In this document: positions 46,340 through 57,039 of the stretch, piece after piece
How the letters are laid out: the number at the start of each line of letters is the position of its first letter
Numbering within the stretch: position 1 is the first letter of the stretch
Source: Undaria pinnatifida
Taxonomy: Eukaryota; Sar; Phaeophyceae; Laminariales; Alariaceae
DNA length: 64,000 nt
Direction: 5' to 3'
Assembly: GCA_012845835.1 (NCBI GenBank)
Contig: JABAKD010000022.1
Location: forward strand, 14,119,718 to 14,183,717
Program-made: the position numbers and the translations under genes
Notes under the pieces: generated by a model
Database searches by the model: none
The model's input: the letters and a program-made list of their open reading frames with translations, nothing else
What the model was told of the DNA's origin: nothing

Positions 46340-46725
46340 AGCTTGTTGTTGTTGTCTCACATTTGCCCTTGTCAAGAATCTAAAGTTTGTGGATACTAGA
46401 AAAAATTGCTTGAGCCCTGGGAAGATCCGAAAAATTAAATTAAATAAAAAATCGTCTGTGAACTAACATACGGGTACTACGCTTTCCCGCCTACAACGCA
46501 CGATACGAGGAAGGCGCACTCACGTGCAATGGTCCAAAGTTCGAACTGAGCCCACATGGCCGCGGGTATTCACTCAACTTCAGCATAGAGTTCCGCCGTT
46601 CCCACAACTAACCAACCACCGGCTACAAACTACAGCGGTTGGGCTGCCTGCACCGTACGAACGGCACGGCAATCGTGAGCAAAGACGAACGTGCCTGCTG
46701 TCTGGAGTGCTGCCAGGGTGACGTT
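46340..46725 (-). mobile_element. Dispersed repeat family B, copy 3 (inverted, 5'-truncated)
   Basis: Reads in reverse the right half of family B: TTGTTGTTGTCTCACA tail, GAGCCCTGGGAAGATCC, TACTACGCTTTCCCGCC, CACATGGCCGCGGGTATTCA, GGTTGGGCTGCCTGCACCGT. This copy has no LINE 2 insertion at the CAAAGTTCGAACTGAG junction. Confidence 0.8.
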
Positions 46726-46807
46726 TGTTGTTGTTGTTCTCACTTTAACTCGCATAATCAAGTCCGTGGTCACAGGACAGTCTCCAGTCACTCTGGAGCT
46801 GAGGAAT
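46726..46807 (-). mobile_element. LINE family 2, extreme 3' end
   Basis: TTGTTGTTGTTCTCACTTTA, AATCAAGTCCGTGGTCACAG, CCAGTCACTCTGGAGCTGAG; about 80 bp only. Confidence 0.8.
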
Positions 46808-48210
46808 GTGTGTGTGTGTGTTCTTCACATTAAACCGTTCTTCTACTCGTCGACATCCAGCACACCCAGTGTCCGTACTGATTCCTCACCCTAGAAAGAT
46901 CAGCTCTGTGGTCACAAGCTACGACACAGAGATAATGCATCGTAATGCATTCGACAACGCAATGTCATGCCCTAGTACTGGGTACGACAGGCACAACATA
47001 CATACGTCAGCAACAGAAATACATTGGAAGAGAGAAATACGAAATAAACAAAAACAAAAACAAAAAACAAAAACAAAATAAGAAAACAAATAAAAACAAA
47101 GATAAAAATAAAACAAAAAATGAAACAAACAAAATAAAGGGGAAATCGAAGAAACAACCCAACCGGAAAGGAGAGCCAAAGCTCTGAAAAGAAACATAAT
47201 AAAATGAAATAAAATAAAGTAAAGTAAAACCAAAATAAGATAATCCGAACACGAGCCAAAAACCTGGACACGGAAGGAGGGAACAAAGGGGAAAAAAATA
47301 CCCCAGAAAAAGACGAAAAGTGCTATGTACCTACTAGTCGGCCTGGTACCTTGCTACCTTGTCTGCCATCTCCTTCCTGCCTTCGTCCACCGCGGTCTCC
47401 CTTCTATTCCTCCTGTTGCCTCCCCTGCCCCCATTCCCTTGGACGGCTTTCCTTCTACTCCTCCTGTTTCCCCCCCTCCCCCCTTTGTGTTCTTCTCATT
47501 AAGCCAAAATACCTGAGCAAAAAACTTGGTATCCAGCTGCACTGAATCTCGTGTTGCCGGGCCGTCGAGTTTCCTGCAGGCCAATGAAGTCACAGCCGAG
47601 TTGCTGGCCTTTCGCCAGTACACGCTCGTCATGCCCATACCCGTTCTTCCCCTTTACGGCCAGGGTACGCACGTTGTAGGTCGCTACCGCCACAAGTGTC
47701 GCCTTCCGTCTCTTACGAGTCTCGCGTGCTGCTTTCTCAGCCAGCCGACGAGAGGCTCGTCCCCTCCTCCGTTTCTGTTTCTGTTGTTTCTTTTTTCTCT
47801 CTATTAATGTGATGATTGTGGCTCTCCGTTTCGTAGCCCGGTTCGCGCCTTGGTTTCCGCTGGCTGGGTGCAGCCGTCCCAGCCAACGCCGACACTCCCA
47901 TCCTTCCTGTCGTGCATGCGTACCCACGCGGTGGCCAGCCTCTCCACTCCCCAAGCTGCCCACGCTGCGCTCTCTGCTGTGGTGATGTACCCGTCCTGCC
48001 CCGGGGATGAACTCCTCGGCGTCGGGGTTAAAAAGAAAACCCATCACCACCACCCCACGCGGTCCTTAGAGTGAGCAGTTCACTAGCCAGACCGCGCAAG
48101 GTTCCCTCTCTACCCAGCCCGAGGCTCGATGCCCGTGTGACTGCCGCTAGACCGCTGCAGGTCCTCGGGGGCTTCCTCGGCCCACCCCAAGGACGGGGCA
48201 GGCCGAAGGA
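46808..48210 (-). mobile_element. LINE family 1, internally deleted copy
   Basis: The 3' part (46808-47513) matches 26152-26872 and the 5' part (47516-48210) matches 30441-31136. The junction lies in ACCTGAGC, and ACCT is present at both parental breakpoints. The remaining frame (47499-48053, 184 codons) keeps the basic N-terminus and YNVRT and GLQETRR of the endonuclease but no RT. It cannot be autonomous. Confidence 0.92.
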
Positions 48211-48251
48211 AACGTGACTTACATGTGAATCGCATTCATGCGCAAACTGAA

Positions 48252-48486
48252 CTGCTGTTGTTGTTGTGGCTGTTGTTTTTATTTTCGCGTTTGTCAAGTC
48301 CGCGGTCACAGGTCAGGCTCCAGACACATTGGAGCTGAGGAATGCCCATGGAAAAACGCAATAAAGCCAAAGATGGGATACGCATGTATCACACAGCTGA
48401 CACAATTCATGCCTCTACCAGACACACATGAAAGTGAAATCGGGAGTGATCCTACAATGTGCGAAGTCCATACTGGTGCATACGTT
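48252..48486 (-). mobile_element. LINE family 2 3' fragment
   Basis: GTTGTTGTTGTGGCTGTTG, AAGTCCGCGGTCACAGGTCA, GGAGCTGAGGAATGCCC, ATTCATGCCTCTACCAGACA and GAAATCGGGAGTGATC, ending exactly where the tRNA-derived SINE begins. Confidence 0.8.
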
Positions 48487-48487
48487 G

Positions 48488-48793
48488 CCGGTCGCCCCGG
48501 TGGCGTATGAGGTTATTATCCTCGAGCCTGGTATTATTGTTGTAGGTCAGTTTCGTGAGCTCGAGCCGCGCCGAGAGCATAGTATTACTCGTATATAGTC
48601 TCATTGAGACTTTTTCTTGTGCACAAATTGACTTGCGGAAAACGCGTGAGTTAGCAACACTCGATGAAAAATCGACGAGCAGTAGGATTGCTGAACCCTA
48701 TGCGCGATAAAATTGAAGGCAAGAACCGGGGGGAAGAAGGGATGACACCTGTGACCACGGCGTGTCCAGAAGCATTAAAGTAAAAGTGTTGGG
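48488..48793 (+). mobile_element. tRNA-derived SINE, copy 1
   Basis: Starts CCGGTCGCCCCGGTGGCGTA. TGGCGTATGAGG fits an A box and GAGCTCGAGCCGCGCC a weakened B box. The body has ACTCGATGAAAAATCGACGA, ATGCGCGATAAAATTGAAGG, AAGAACCGGGGGGAAGAAGG and CACCTGTGACCACGG, as in the two other copies. Confidence 0.85.
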
Positions 48794-48854
48794 AAAAACA
48801 TAAAAATAAAAGAAAAGTCTCACTACTCGCGTTTGGAAAAACCTACAACCCCCC

Positions 48855-49318
48855 AACAATAAACTGGTGCCAAAACCGTCAGATTTATCCCCTTGAAAGG
48901 ATTTATAGCTTACATGCACAAATTGCCCCCCCCCCTTCCCCCCCCCCCCCCCCCCTCCAAACCCGCTCGCTTTTGATCAAAACCAGGCTCCCACGTCCAT
49001 CAAACCTCCACCCCCCCCCCTCACCGGTTATTCGACTTACAAGATTCACTTGATAAAAGGATACATTCCCTCCACAGCTGTCAGATTTGGTCCCCCTCAG
49101 AAACGGGTTTTATAGTTTCCGCGCACAGACTGACTAACATCATCCTGTTGACCCTGATAGCTACACTGTAGTTGTAAGGGGAGTCGCCGACCTATATCCT
49201 TAATGAAGACACACAACTCGTAATACGCGCGATCGGAGTATCACACACAGCTTGCAAAGATGAGTTTCGACGAAATCTTCGATCTCACAGCTGGAGTGTA
49301 TTTTCATTTTTTATCATA
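48855..49318 (+). mobile_element. Dispersed repeat family A, copy 9
   Basis: Inverted block order from CAAAACCGTCAGATTTATCC, C run (48926-48955), CCGGTTATTCGACTTACAAG, CAGAAACGGGTTTTATAGTT to GATCTCACAGCTGGAGTGTA and TTTTCATTTTTTATC. It adjoins ACCGCTTGCCACCC of a LINE 2 fragment, so it probably inserted there. Confidence 0.85.
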
Positions 49319-49545
49319 CCGCTTGCCACCCAAGAAAGACTACCACGTATATATTTCACGTAGTATGATGCCTCTATCACTGCGCATACGCACGACAGAC
49401 GCAAGTCAATTGGAAAAATGGAAACAAAGAAAAGAAAAGAAGATGAAGGAAAAGGAAAGAAAATATAAGAAGGCGGAAAAAAGAAAAAGGAAAGGAAAAA
49501 AAAAACAGAAGACATTAAATGCAGGAAAATGCAAGACAATATGAA
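49319..49545 (-). mobile_element. LINE family 2 3' fragment with GAAAA tract
   Basis: GCCACCCAAGAAAGACTACC, GCGCATACGCACGACAGACG, AAGTCAATTGGAAAAATGG, then A/G-rich DNA, as at 40840-41060. Confidence 0.7.
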
Positions 49546-49599
49546 GCAAGTAAAGGAAAAGCGCAGGGCTTTTCACAGGTCAAGGTGGTTTTAAAATAG

Positions 49600-49945
49600 C
49601 GCGGGTCTGTTCGGGTCGGTTCAAAAAATATTTAATCTCACGGGTCGGGTCGGGTCGGGTCAAGAGGTTTCAAAACCTCGCGGGTCGGGCCGGGTCCGGT
49701 CAACAGGCTTCAAAATCTCGCGCGGGTCGGATGGGGTCGGGTCAAGAGGTTTCGAAATTTCGCGGGTCCGGTCGAGTCAGGTCAGGTCGGGTCGGGTCGG
49801 GTGGGGTCGGGTGGGGTCGAGAGGCATTCTAAATCTCGCGGGTCGGGTCAGGTCATGACCCGCGAGGTACGGGTCACTCGCGGGTCAAGCCTTGATGACC
49901 CGCGAGTTGTTTTCGGCTGACCCGCGGGTCAAACCCGCGAATCTG
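49600..49945. repeat. GGGTC pentanucleotide array, first block
   Basis: GGGTCGGGTCGGGTC runs separated by a recurring CAAAATCTCGCGGGTCGGGT-like spacer, ending in alternating CGCGGGTC and GACCCGCG motifs. Confidence 0.9.
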
Positions 49946-49979
49946 GCCCGCGGATCCGCTTCTTTCAAACTCACAGCTG

Positions 49980-50476
49980 AGTGCCGTTGCCGTGCAGGCG
50001 CCCCGCGGGTTCGATCCGCGGATCCGTAAATTATACCAGGTGCCTGGTAAAAAGCTTACCGCCTCCTGCCTCTCTCGTGCCGATGCTCCGATCATATGTC
50101 ACCTCAGCGTGTAAAACAATCTCCAGGTGCAGTGCCCCTACGTACTCGTACCCAGGCATACAGTGTGACGCGAATCCCGTGCCGGCTGAAACCTAAACAG
50201 TAGTAGTCTATAGTAGTAAATAATACGGTTTTATTATGCCAGTACGAAATGTGACCAAACGTAAGAAGGCAAGGGCACAGCAGTCGTCGTCGAAGCAGCA
50301 GCAGCAGCACCGGCACCAGCAAGCACCAGCAGCAGACCCCTTATTTTCGCGGATCGCAGCCAGCCCCTGCTAACGGATCCACCGCCCCAGTTGGGGGCTT
50401 GCTGCCGGAGGTGGCTCAGCTAGGCTGCTTGTCGGGGCTGGAGACTACATAATAAATAGAAGATGGATGCAGAAGC

Positions 50477-50511
<35 letters not shown>

Positions 50512-51054
50512 CAGTAGTAGTAGCAGCAGTAGCAGTAGTAGTAGTAGTAGCAGTAGCAGTAGTAGTAGTAGTAGTATTACGGAAGGGGAGGCTAGGGATA
50601 GAGGCGGATCCGATGTCTATGTGGGTCTGAGTGGTCTCTAGCCATTCATGCGGCAGGACCCTAGGTCTTGTGTGCATTGTACAGAGAGGAAGGTGCCAGA
50701 GGGACCCAGACTACAAAGCACTGCTACCGACCTGATGATAGCAGCCTCCCGATCGGTACCGAGTTCGGTGGTTGAGCCTGAACAGCGGTAGTGTAAGCCT
50801 TGAAGGTGGCTTGTGAGAAGGAGTAGAAGGTCTCCGGTCGTGGATACGGTATTCGCTTTATGGATTATTGCTAACTCAGGGCAAGCAAAGGAGTACAGAG
50901 CAGAGGGAGGCGAGGAACCAGTCCCTCCCAGACGGGGACCCTGCAAGACGGACCATACTGCTAGTACCTATTGGGACTAACGCATTCCCAAAAGTGCAAC
51001 TCCTATCAACCGTAACAATGTAACCGTAACAGTAGTAGTAGTAGTAGTAGTAGC

Positions 51055-51098
<44 letters not shown>

Positions 51099-51261
51099 CA
51101 GTAGTAGTAGTAGTAGCAGCAGTAGCAGTAGTAGTAGTAGTTGTTGTAGTAGCAGTAGTAGTAGTAGCAGTAGTAGTAGTAGCAGCAGTAGCAGTAGTAG
51201 TAGTAGTATTAGTAGTAGTAGTAGTAGTAGTAGTAGTAGCAGTAGTAGTAGTAGTAGTAGT

Positions 51262-51293
<32 letters not shown>

Positions 51294-51640
51294 TAGCTAG
51301 CTCGAGAATTATCATACCAGTCAAGTACCAGCCAGTGCGAAATGTGACCGAAAGTAAAAATCAAGAGCAGTCGTGGTCGAAGCAGCAGCAGCAGCAGCAG
51401 CGGCAGTAGCAGTAGCAGAGCACCCTGGCAGCAGCAAGCATCAGCAGCGGAAAACGCATCCTCGCGGATCGCAACCCCTGCCGACAGATCCACCGCCCCA
51501 GTTGTGGGCTTGCTGCGGGAGACGGTTCAGCTAGGCTGCTTGCCGGGGCCGGAGACTGCATAGGTAACCAGCTTGCTCGTCGGGTCGCTTGCGGGGTCGA
51601 CCCGGTCATCTAGCGCTGCGGGCGTGGCTATAGTTGGTCA
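49980..51640. repeat. Pair of 240-bp direct repeats enclosing AGT/AGC arrays
   Basis: 50236-50452 and 51320-51562 share GTGACCAAACGTAAGAAGG/GTGACCGAAAGTAAAAATC, GTCGAAGCAGCAGCAGCAGC, CACCGCCCCAGTTG and CTCAGCTAGGCTGCTTG. Between them are AGT/AGC arrays at 50472-50577 and 51019-51297. An intervening segment with CTACCGACCTGATGATAGCA is unique. The layout could be a small LTR-like element, but no PBS or terminal dinucleotides were found. Confidence 0.6.
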
Positions 51641-51734
51641 TGCGTGTGGGTTACGGTTTATTTATCATTTTTCGCGCGCACAACACAGAACGCTGCTGCA
51701 AACATTAGACCGGGTGAAAGAACCATAGAACACG

Positions 51735-51820
51735 ATATCCCGGGAAAGTACGAGGGACCAAGGACCAACCAACCGACATATCCCGGGAAAGTACGAGGGA
51801 CCAAGGACCAACCAACCGAC
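51735..51820. repeat. 43-bp tandem duplication
   Basis: ATATCCCGGGAAAGTACGAG is repeated once at 51735 and 51778, with identical ACCAACCAACCGAC ends. Confidence 0.9.
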
Positions 51821-51835
51821 CGATGTATACATATT

Positions 51836-52225
51836 GTGACCCGTGACTTTTTGACTTTGACCCGTGAGAAATGTCACGGGTCAAGTCGACAAGACCCGCA
51901 CGAAATCCGCATCTCGCGGGTCACCCGGATTGTGGCGGGTCGGGTCGGGTCGGGTCAGGAGGATTTCAAAATCTTGCAGGTCGGGTCGGGTCGGGTCAAG
52001 AGGTTCTCCAAATCTCGCGGGTCGGGTCGGGTCGGGTCAGGAGGTTTTCAAAATTTCGCGGGTCGGGTCGGGTCGGGTCAAGACGCCTCGAAATTCTCAC
52101 TCCGACCCGACCCGACCCGACCCGACCCGATCCGACCCGACCCGACCCGACCCGACCCGACCCGACCCGACCCGACCCGACCCGACCCGACCCGACCCGT
52201 GATATTCGACCCGACCCGTGAAAAG
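51836..52225. repeat. GGGTC array followed by its inverted GACCC array
   Basis: 51930-52080 has GGGTCGGGTCGGGTC blocks with CAAAATCTCGCGGGTC spacers. After a 20-bp turn, 52100-52199 is uninterrupted CGACC units. The two halves are complementary and could fold into a hairpin of about 100 bp. Open frames (RPDPTRPDPT) come from the stop-free 5-bp unit. Confidence 0.95.
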
Positions 52226-52229
52226 CCCT

Positions 52230-52922
52230 GTAGAGAAGGAAAACAAATGTCACACTAGCGAACACGGCCCGGGTATCTACTGGATTACCTATAATACCGT
52301 AGAACAATTGGTATCCTGACCCAGTTTTCAACCCGTCGTGCTCAGTGTTAAGGAATTCATTTGAAATCTTCATCTCTGCAAATTGCGCAATAATATCTCG
52401 TAATACACTGGAGATCTGCATTTTGAGCATATAAATGTTAAAAAACAATAAAAAATCCCTTACTTGAGCTAGTAGTGTAGTTGTGAGTGAGATCGACCGG
52501 AAATCATTTTTTGATCCTAGCTCAGCATTTTGATTGTTTGCTGTAGTGGTGGCCTGTCATGATAATAAACCGGCTCGTGTTTTGTGTGCCCACATACGTA
52601 TTTTATACATTAGGCATCTCTTTAAACACCGTTTCTGAATCCGAAGATGAAAAGGTTTTGGCCGCGAACAACACCAACTACACCAAAATACCATAGCAAC
52701 GACATCATTCCAACAACAACGACATCCATCTCCGCCAACGCAACGTCCTCGACAATAACTACGGCTAGGCGAAGTCAGAAAGGTCACCGCATTGGTGGCG
52801 TGGTGTGGAGCTTTTTGGTTTCCTACGGCGGCGTCTTTTCCGCAGCGAGAGCATCCCAGAGCAAACATTTAGGTAAATACCGCCATATTAAACGAGACAT
52901 ACATATCATAATATATGATGGG
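52230..52922. other. No gene recognised
   Basis: A 112-codon plus frame (52647-52985) and a 103-codon minus frame overlap and have no motif. The DNA is AT-richer than the satellites on its left. Confidence 0.45.
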
Positions 52923-52926
52923 GCCG

Positions 52927-53219
52927 CCGGTCGCCTCGGTGGCGCATCAGGTTATCCTCGAGCCTGGCGTAGGTCAGTTTCGTGAGTTGGAATCCCCCCG
53001 AGTGCATACTCGTATAAATTCGTGGGGACTCTTTGTTGTGCACAGATTGACTTGCGTAAAGCGCGGGAGCGTGAGTTGGCAATACTCGATGAAAAATCGA
53101 CGAGCAGTGGGATCGCAGAAACGTATGCGCGATAAAAATTGAAGGCAAGAACCGGGGGGAAGACAGGACGACACCTGTGACCACGGCTTGTCCAGAAGCT
53201 GGAAAGTAGATGTGTGTTT
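52927..53219 (+). mobile_element. tRNA-derived SINE, copy 2
   Basis: CCGGTCGCCTCGGTGGCGCA head, then TCCTCGAGCCTGGCGTAGG, TTTCGTGAGTTGGAATCCC (decayed B box), ACTCGATGAAAAATCGACGA and GACACCTGTGACCACGGCTT to the GGAAAGTAGATGTGTG end. Confidence 0.85.
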
Positions 53220-53728
53220 GTGACAACTGATACGTGACACGACGAATGAACGAGTTTTGGGTTCGTGTTGTTTGCAGCCACACTATTAATAGTAGTAGTA
53301 GTAGCTGAAGCTTGTGATGGAAGTGAGAGCTAGATAGGGCCTTAGTCAGGCGGGCTGACATCTGTTGTAGACAGGAAGGTACTTTGTGGCAAATGCTGGA
53401 GCCTCCTTTAGAAAGCAAGTGCCGCGTGCTGGTCCACGTTACCTAACCCTAACCCTTGGTAGTACAAGTCATTATTAGTACGAGTATTGTATATGCGAGG
53501 TATGTATGGTATTTTTTCCTTTACCGTGTACCAGGTATATCGTTTCATAGTGCGCACAGAGTGTCGTCGTGCATATGAATGTGACGCGTATAGATTAATA
53601 CTTTCACGCCTCGCTTGCAAAATGACACGCACGAGTTTCGACAATTTCACCTGCCAGCTGTCGTTGAAAGTACATCGCAAAAGGATCTACCACAGGTACT
53701 ACACATATATATATATATATTTTTTTTT

Positions 53729-54048
53729 GCACACTTTCACTTTCCAGCTTCTGGACAAGCCGTGGTCACAGGTGTCATCCCTTCTCCTCCCCGGTTCTTG
53801 CCTTCAAATTTTATCGCGCATAGGGTTCAGCAATCCCACTGCTCGTCGATTGTACATCGAGTGTTGCTCACTCACGCTCTCGCGCTTTTCGCACGCCAAT
53901 TTACGCTCTCGCGCTTTTCGCACGCCAATTTGTCCACAAGAAAAAGTCCCAACGGATTTTACCGAGTATGCACTCGGCGGGGCTCGAACTCACGAAACTG
54001 GCCTATACCAGGCTCGAGGATAACCTCATACGCCACCGGGGCGACCGG
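53729..54048 (-). mobile_element. tRNA-derived SINE, copy 3
   Basis: Best preserved tRNA part (reverse strand): TGGCGTATGAGG as A box and GTGAGTTCGAGCCCCGCC as B box, about 55 bp apart. A 30-bp duplication (ACGCTCTCGCGCTTTTCGCA) occurs twice near 53872 and 53902. The head ends directly at the target duplication of the hAT-like element. Confidence 0.88.
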
Positions 54049-54056
54049 TTAAATAT

Positions 54057-55160
54057 TAGGGCCTTACCCAATAAGCTTTTTTTTTTCTGAATATAAGCTT
54101 TTTGTTTTTAACGGGCGTAGGCTTTAAAACTGGAAATAAGCTCGCGATTTATGCCAGTTTTGCACGGATAAGCTCGCCTTATACTCGCTCTTTGTTGCAT
54201 CTCTGGCTTGATTTTGGTTCGATAAAAGCATTTTTGCTCGTCTAACACTCGTTGGGCATCCTTGCTTGTCGTCGATATGCTCGAGAAACGTGGGTTCTTT
54301 GGCTATTTCTTTTTTTTTCTACAAGCCACATGCCGGGTGCAGGTGTGTCAGTGCCGAAAAAGTAAAATATTTAGTCTATCTACAAGGTACGACGATTCGT
54401 ATATATAGACTATGCTTCTATATAGTATATACTTCGAAAGTGTATACTCGTATATTTACGTATATTATGCTATTAATACTACTACTGATTGATGTTGTGT
54501 GTTATTGTGTTGTGTCCATATACAGCACAGTGTGCGTAGCAGCAGCGCCTTGCTGCCTTTTCCATACCACCGCCCACCATGAACTGCCCAGCATGTCAAT
54601 TGGAAAACTTGCTTAAACTCTTTACTCGAAACTCGACAGCAAAAACAGAGCTAGCGAGCTAGCCAAACAAAGCGGACTACCCAGTACCCCCGCACCCCGC
54701 CCCCTGTTGTACTTGAGAAGAGCGGTTGCCATCACTGCAAGATCGCAAGATCGGAAGATCGGAAGATCGGCAGCGTCCCTTGCGCTCTCCGCTTTTTTTG
54801 TGCTCGCGTGGGCGCGTGGGCGCGCGCGCGTGTGTGTGCGTGTTTAAGTGTTCTTATGTGTAGAACCGTCCAATATCGCGATAAACAGAGCTGACAATGG
54901 GTGTAATTAAGCCTCGTGAATTGCATCATGACCGTGCGGCCACCCATTTGGCGTCTCCACCGTGCTGCCAGACAACCATTCGAACATATACACCTGAAAT
55001 GGAGGCGGGCATAACCACCTTTTATGCTCGATTTCCCTTGTTATGCTCCCACATAAGCTATTTGGCATGGTGGCTATGCTCGGTCGGGCATAGGCTTTTC
55101 CATAAGCTCAAAAAGCCAATATAAGCTAAAAGATATGCTAGCTTATTGGGTAAGGCCCTA
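54057..55160. mobile_element. Non-autonomous hAT-like DNA transposon, 1104 bp
   Basis: Terminal inverted repeats start TAGGGCCTTACCCAATAAGC at 54057 and end with the exact complement at 55160. The 8-bp TTAAATAT stands on both sides (54049-54056 and 55161-55168). Subterminal AAGCT/ATAAGC motifs recur near both ends (for example 54104-54175, 55100-55135). An 8-bp target duplication and a TAGGG end are typical of the hAT superfamily. Internal frames (54266-54616, 54899-55124) show no transposase motif, so it depends on a partner in trans. Confidence 0.93.
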
Positions 55161-55168
55161 TTAAATAT

Positions 55169-55476
55169 ATACAGGGTACCTGACAGTACAGCTTGTATAG
55201 GTTAAACTAACCCCCACCCTATGATACTAATATGGAAAATATTTTCAGCGATATTTCTCTCTTTACGAGGGATCTCCGACGCCAAAAAAAACCCCATCCA
55301 CTATGGGACCAAAAATCCATCGTTATTTGGGTTCAGAAATAATTGAGGCCAGAAATCAGCGGATCTGGTGAAATCTGAGCCCACTAATAACAGCTCTTTC
55401 AACCTCTCAAAACTGGGATTATTTGACTTTTGGATACTGCCTCGTACCAAGTATCACATGTCATCACTGCCTTGTT
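55169..55476. other. No gene recognised
   Basis: Unique-looking sequence with GAAAATATTTTCAGCGATAT and AACCCCATCCACTATGGG; no element block found. Confidence 0.5.
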
Positions 55477-55734
55477 GTTGCTGTAGTCTAGTCTCACAAT
55501 AACCCTTGTCAAACATCTACGAGAGTCCGTCGTCACACAAAGGTGCTGGAGCCCTAGGAAGATCCCAAAAACCAAACGAAATAAAAATTCGTCCGGAAAA
55601 TACTACGCTTTCCCGCTTAAACGCACGATACGAAGAAGGCGCACGAGTGAAATTATCTAAGGTACAAACTGAACACACATGGCCGCAGGTATCCACTCAT
55701 CTATGGCATAGAGCTCTCCCCCGTTTCCACAACT
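55477..55734 (-). mobile_element. Dispersed repeat family B, copy 4 (inverted, truncated)
   Basis: GTTGTTGCTGTAGTCTAGTC, AAACATCTACGAGAGTCCG, GGAGCCCTAGGAAGATCCC, TACTACGCTTTCCCGCTTAA, ACACATGGCCGCAGGTATCC. It lies tail-away from the next copy. Confidence 0.8.
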
Positions 55735-57010
55735 ATCTTCGTTCCCCCTTGCCGCCTCGGTAAGGCATGCTGCGAAGCATGCCCTAGCAGGCTTGTAGCG
55801 AGAGTGGGGGGGTCTTTCTGGCGGGTGTAAGGCCGGACTCACCCTCAAGGAGTGATACCTTCTTGCTGCTGCGTGTGGCCGCGAGGCTTAGGCGTGGCGG
55901 TAGAGTTGGGTCGTACGTGGTGCGTTAGGCATGGTCACCTACGATTCGCGCGTCTTTTTAGGCAGCAGCGGCGGAGCAGCAATGCTTAATCGGGATGCTC
56001 GCGCGCGGAGGCAGGCGCCACGACGAGCCAAGCTACGGCGCAGTCTCGGTTTGCTTGGAGGGAACTGCGCCGGCAGGAGGCTGGATTCGACGACGAAGGA
56101 GAAGGGCGACTGGCCGTCGACGGGCGGGAAAGAGACGGATTGAACTCTCCCTGAACGAGTATTTTTGTTTTTCAGATCAGCACCGCAAACTGTGTGGAGC
56201 ATTTTGTTTTTTTTTGGACGGGGGAGAAGGGGAACCAACTGGAATTGAGTGTGAACGAGAGCAAGTGCGAAGGAGCTGGCCGAGTGAGCTAAGGCGATGA
56301 GGCGGCCACGGAGAACCACAGCAGGAGGATGGCACACGGAGACCCACGACCAGCACACATATCATCATGAGAGCAGCGATCGTCTTTTTTTCAAGGGTTA
56401 TTTTTACGAGGCAGTCGTAGTACAACATGTCACTTATGTCACTGATTTTTGTAGAGTTTGTAAAAGAGTTGTATACCCTTCACGGGGAACGACCCGCCGC
56501 AATTTTCAATTTTCAGGCACGGGCGTCGTACGAGCTGCGCTGCAACCTGTCAAATAACTCGGGAAGGAGGGGCGATCATTGATATCTGTACTGTGGTTTT
56601 TGGTTCCATTGCTCTTGTTTCACTGCATGCCCGCGGGTCGTCACTCTGACAGCACTCCAGACAGCAGGCGCGTTCGTCTATACTCACGATTACCGTGCAG
56701 TTCGTACGGCGCAGGCAGCCCAACCGCTGTAGTTTGTAGCCGCGTGTTGGTTAGTTGTGGGGACGGGGAACTCTATGCTGTAGTTGAGTGGATACCCGCG
56801 GCCATGTGACTTCAGTTTGAACATTGGACCTTTTCACTTGTGCGCCTTTTTCCGTATAGTGCGTTTTTAGGCGGGAAAGCGTAGTATTTCCCTGACGAAT
56901 TTCGATTTCACTTGGTTTTTCGGATATTCCTAGGGCTTCAGCACCTTTGTGTGACCACGGACTCTAGATTTTTGACAAGAGGTAATGTGATAAAACAACA
57001 ACTACAACTA
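55735..57010 (+). mobile_element. Dispersed repeat family B, copy 5 (uninterrupted)
   Basis: The only copy whose left and right parts are continuous, so it defines the unit: about 1.27 kb from CCCCCTTGCCGCCTCGGTAA (with an 8-bp hairpin at 55764-55783) to GTGTGACCACGGACTCTAGA and a degenerate ACAACAACTACAAC tail. It has no conserved frame. The tail resembles that of LINE family 2, so it may be a long non-autonomous retroposon. Confidence 0.85.
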
Positions 57011-57039
57011 ACCAACTCGCGGCCTGTACCTGGCGCTCT

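Noticed and set aside
51644-52258. RPDPTRPDPT proline-rich frame of 204 codons
   Set aside because: Product of the GACCC array; open in several frames.
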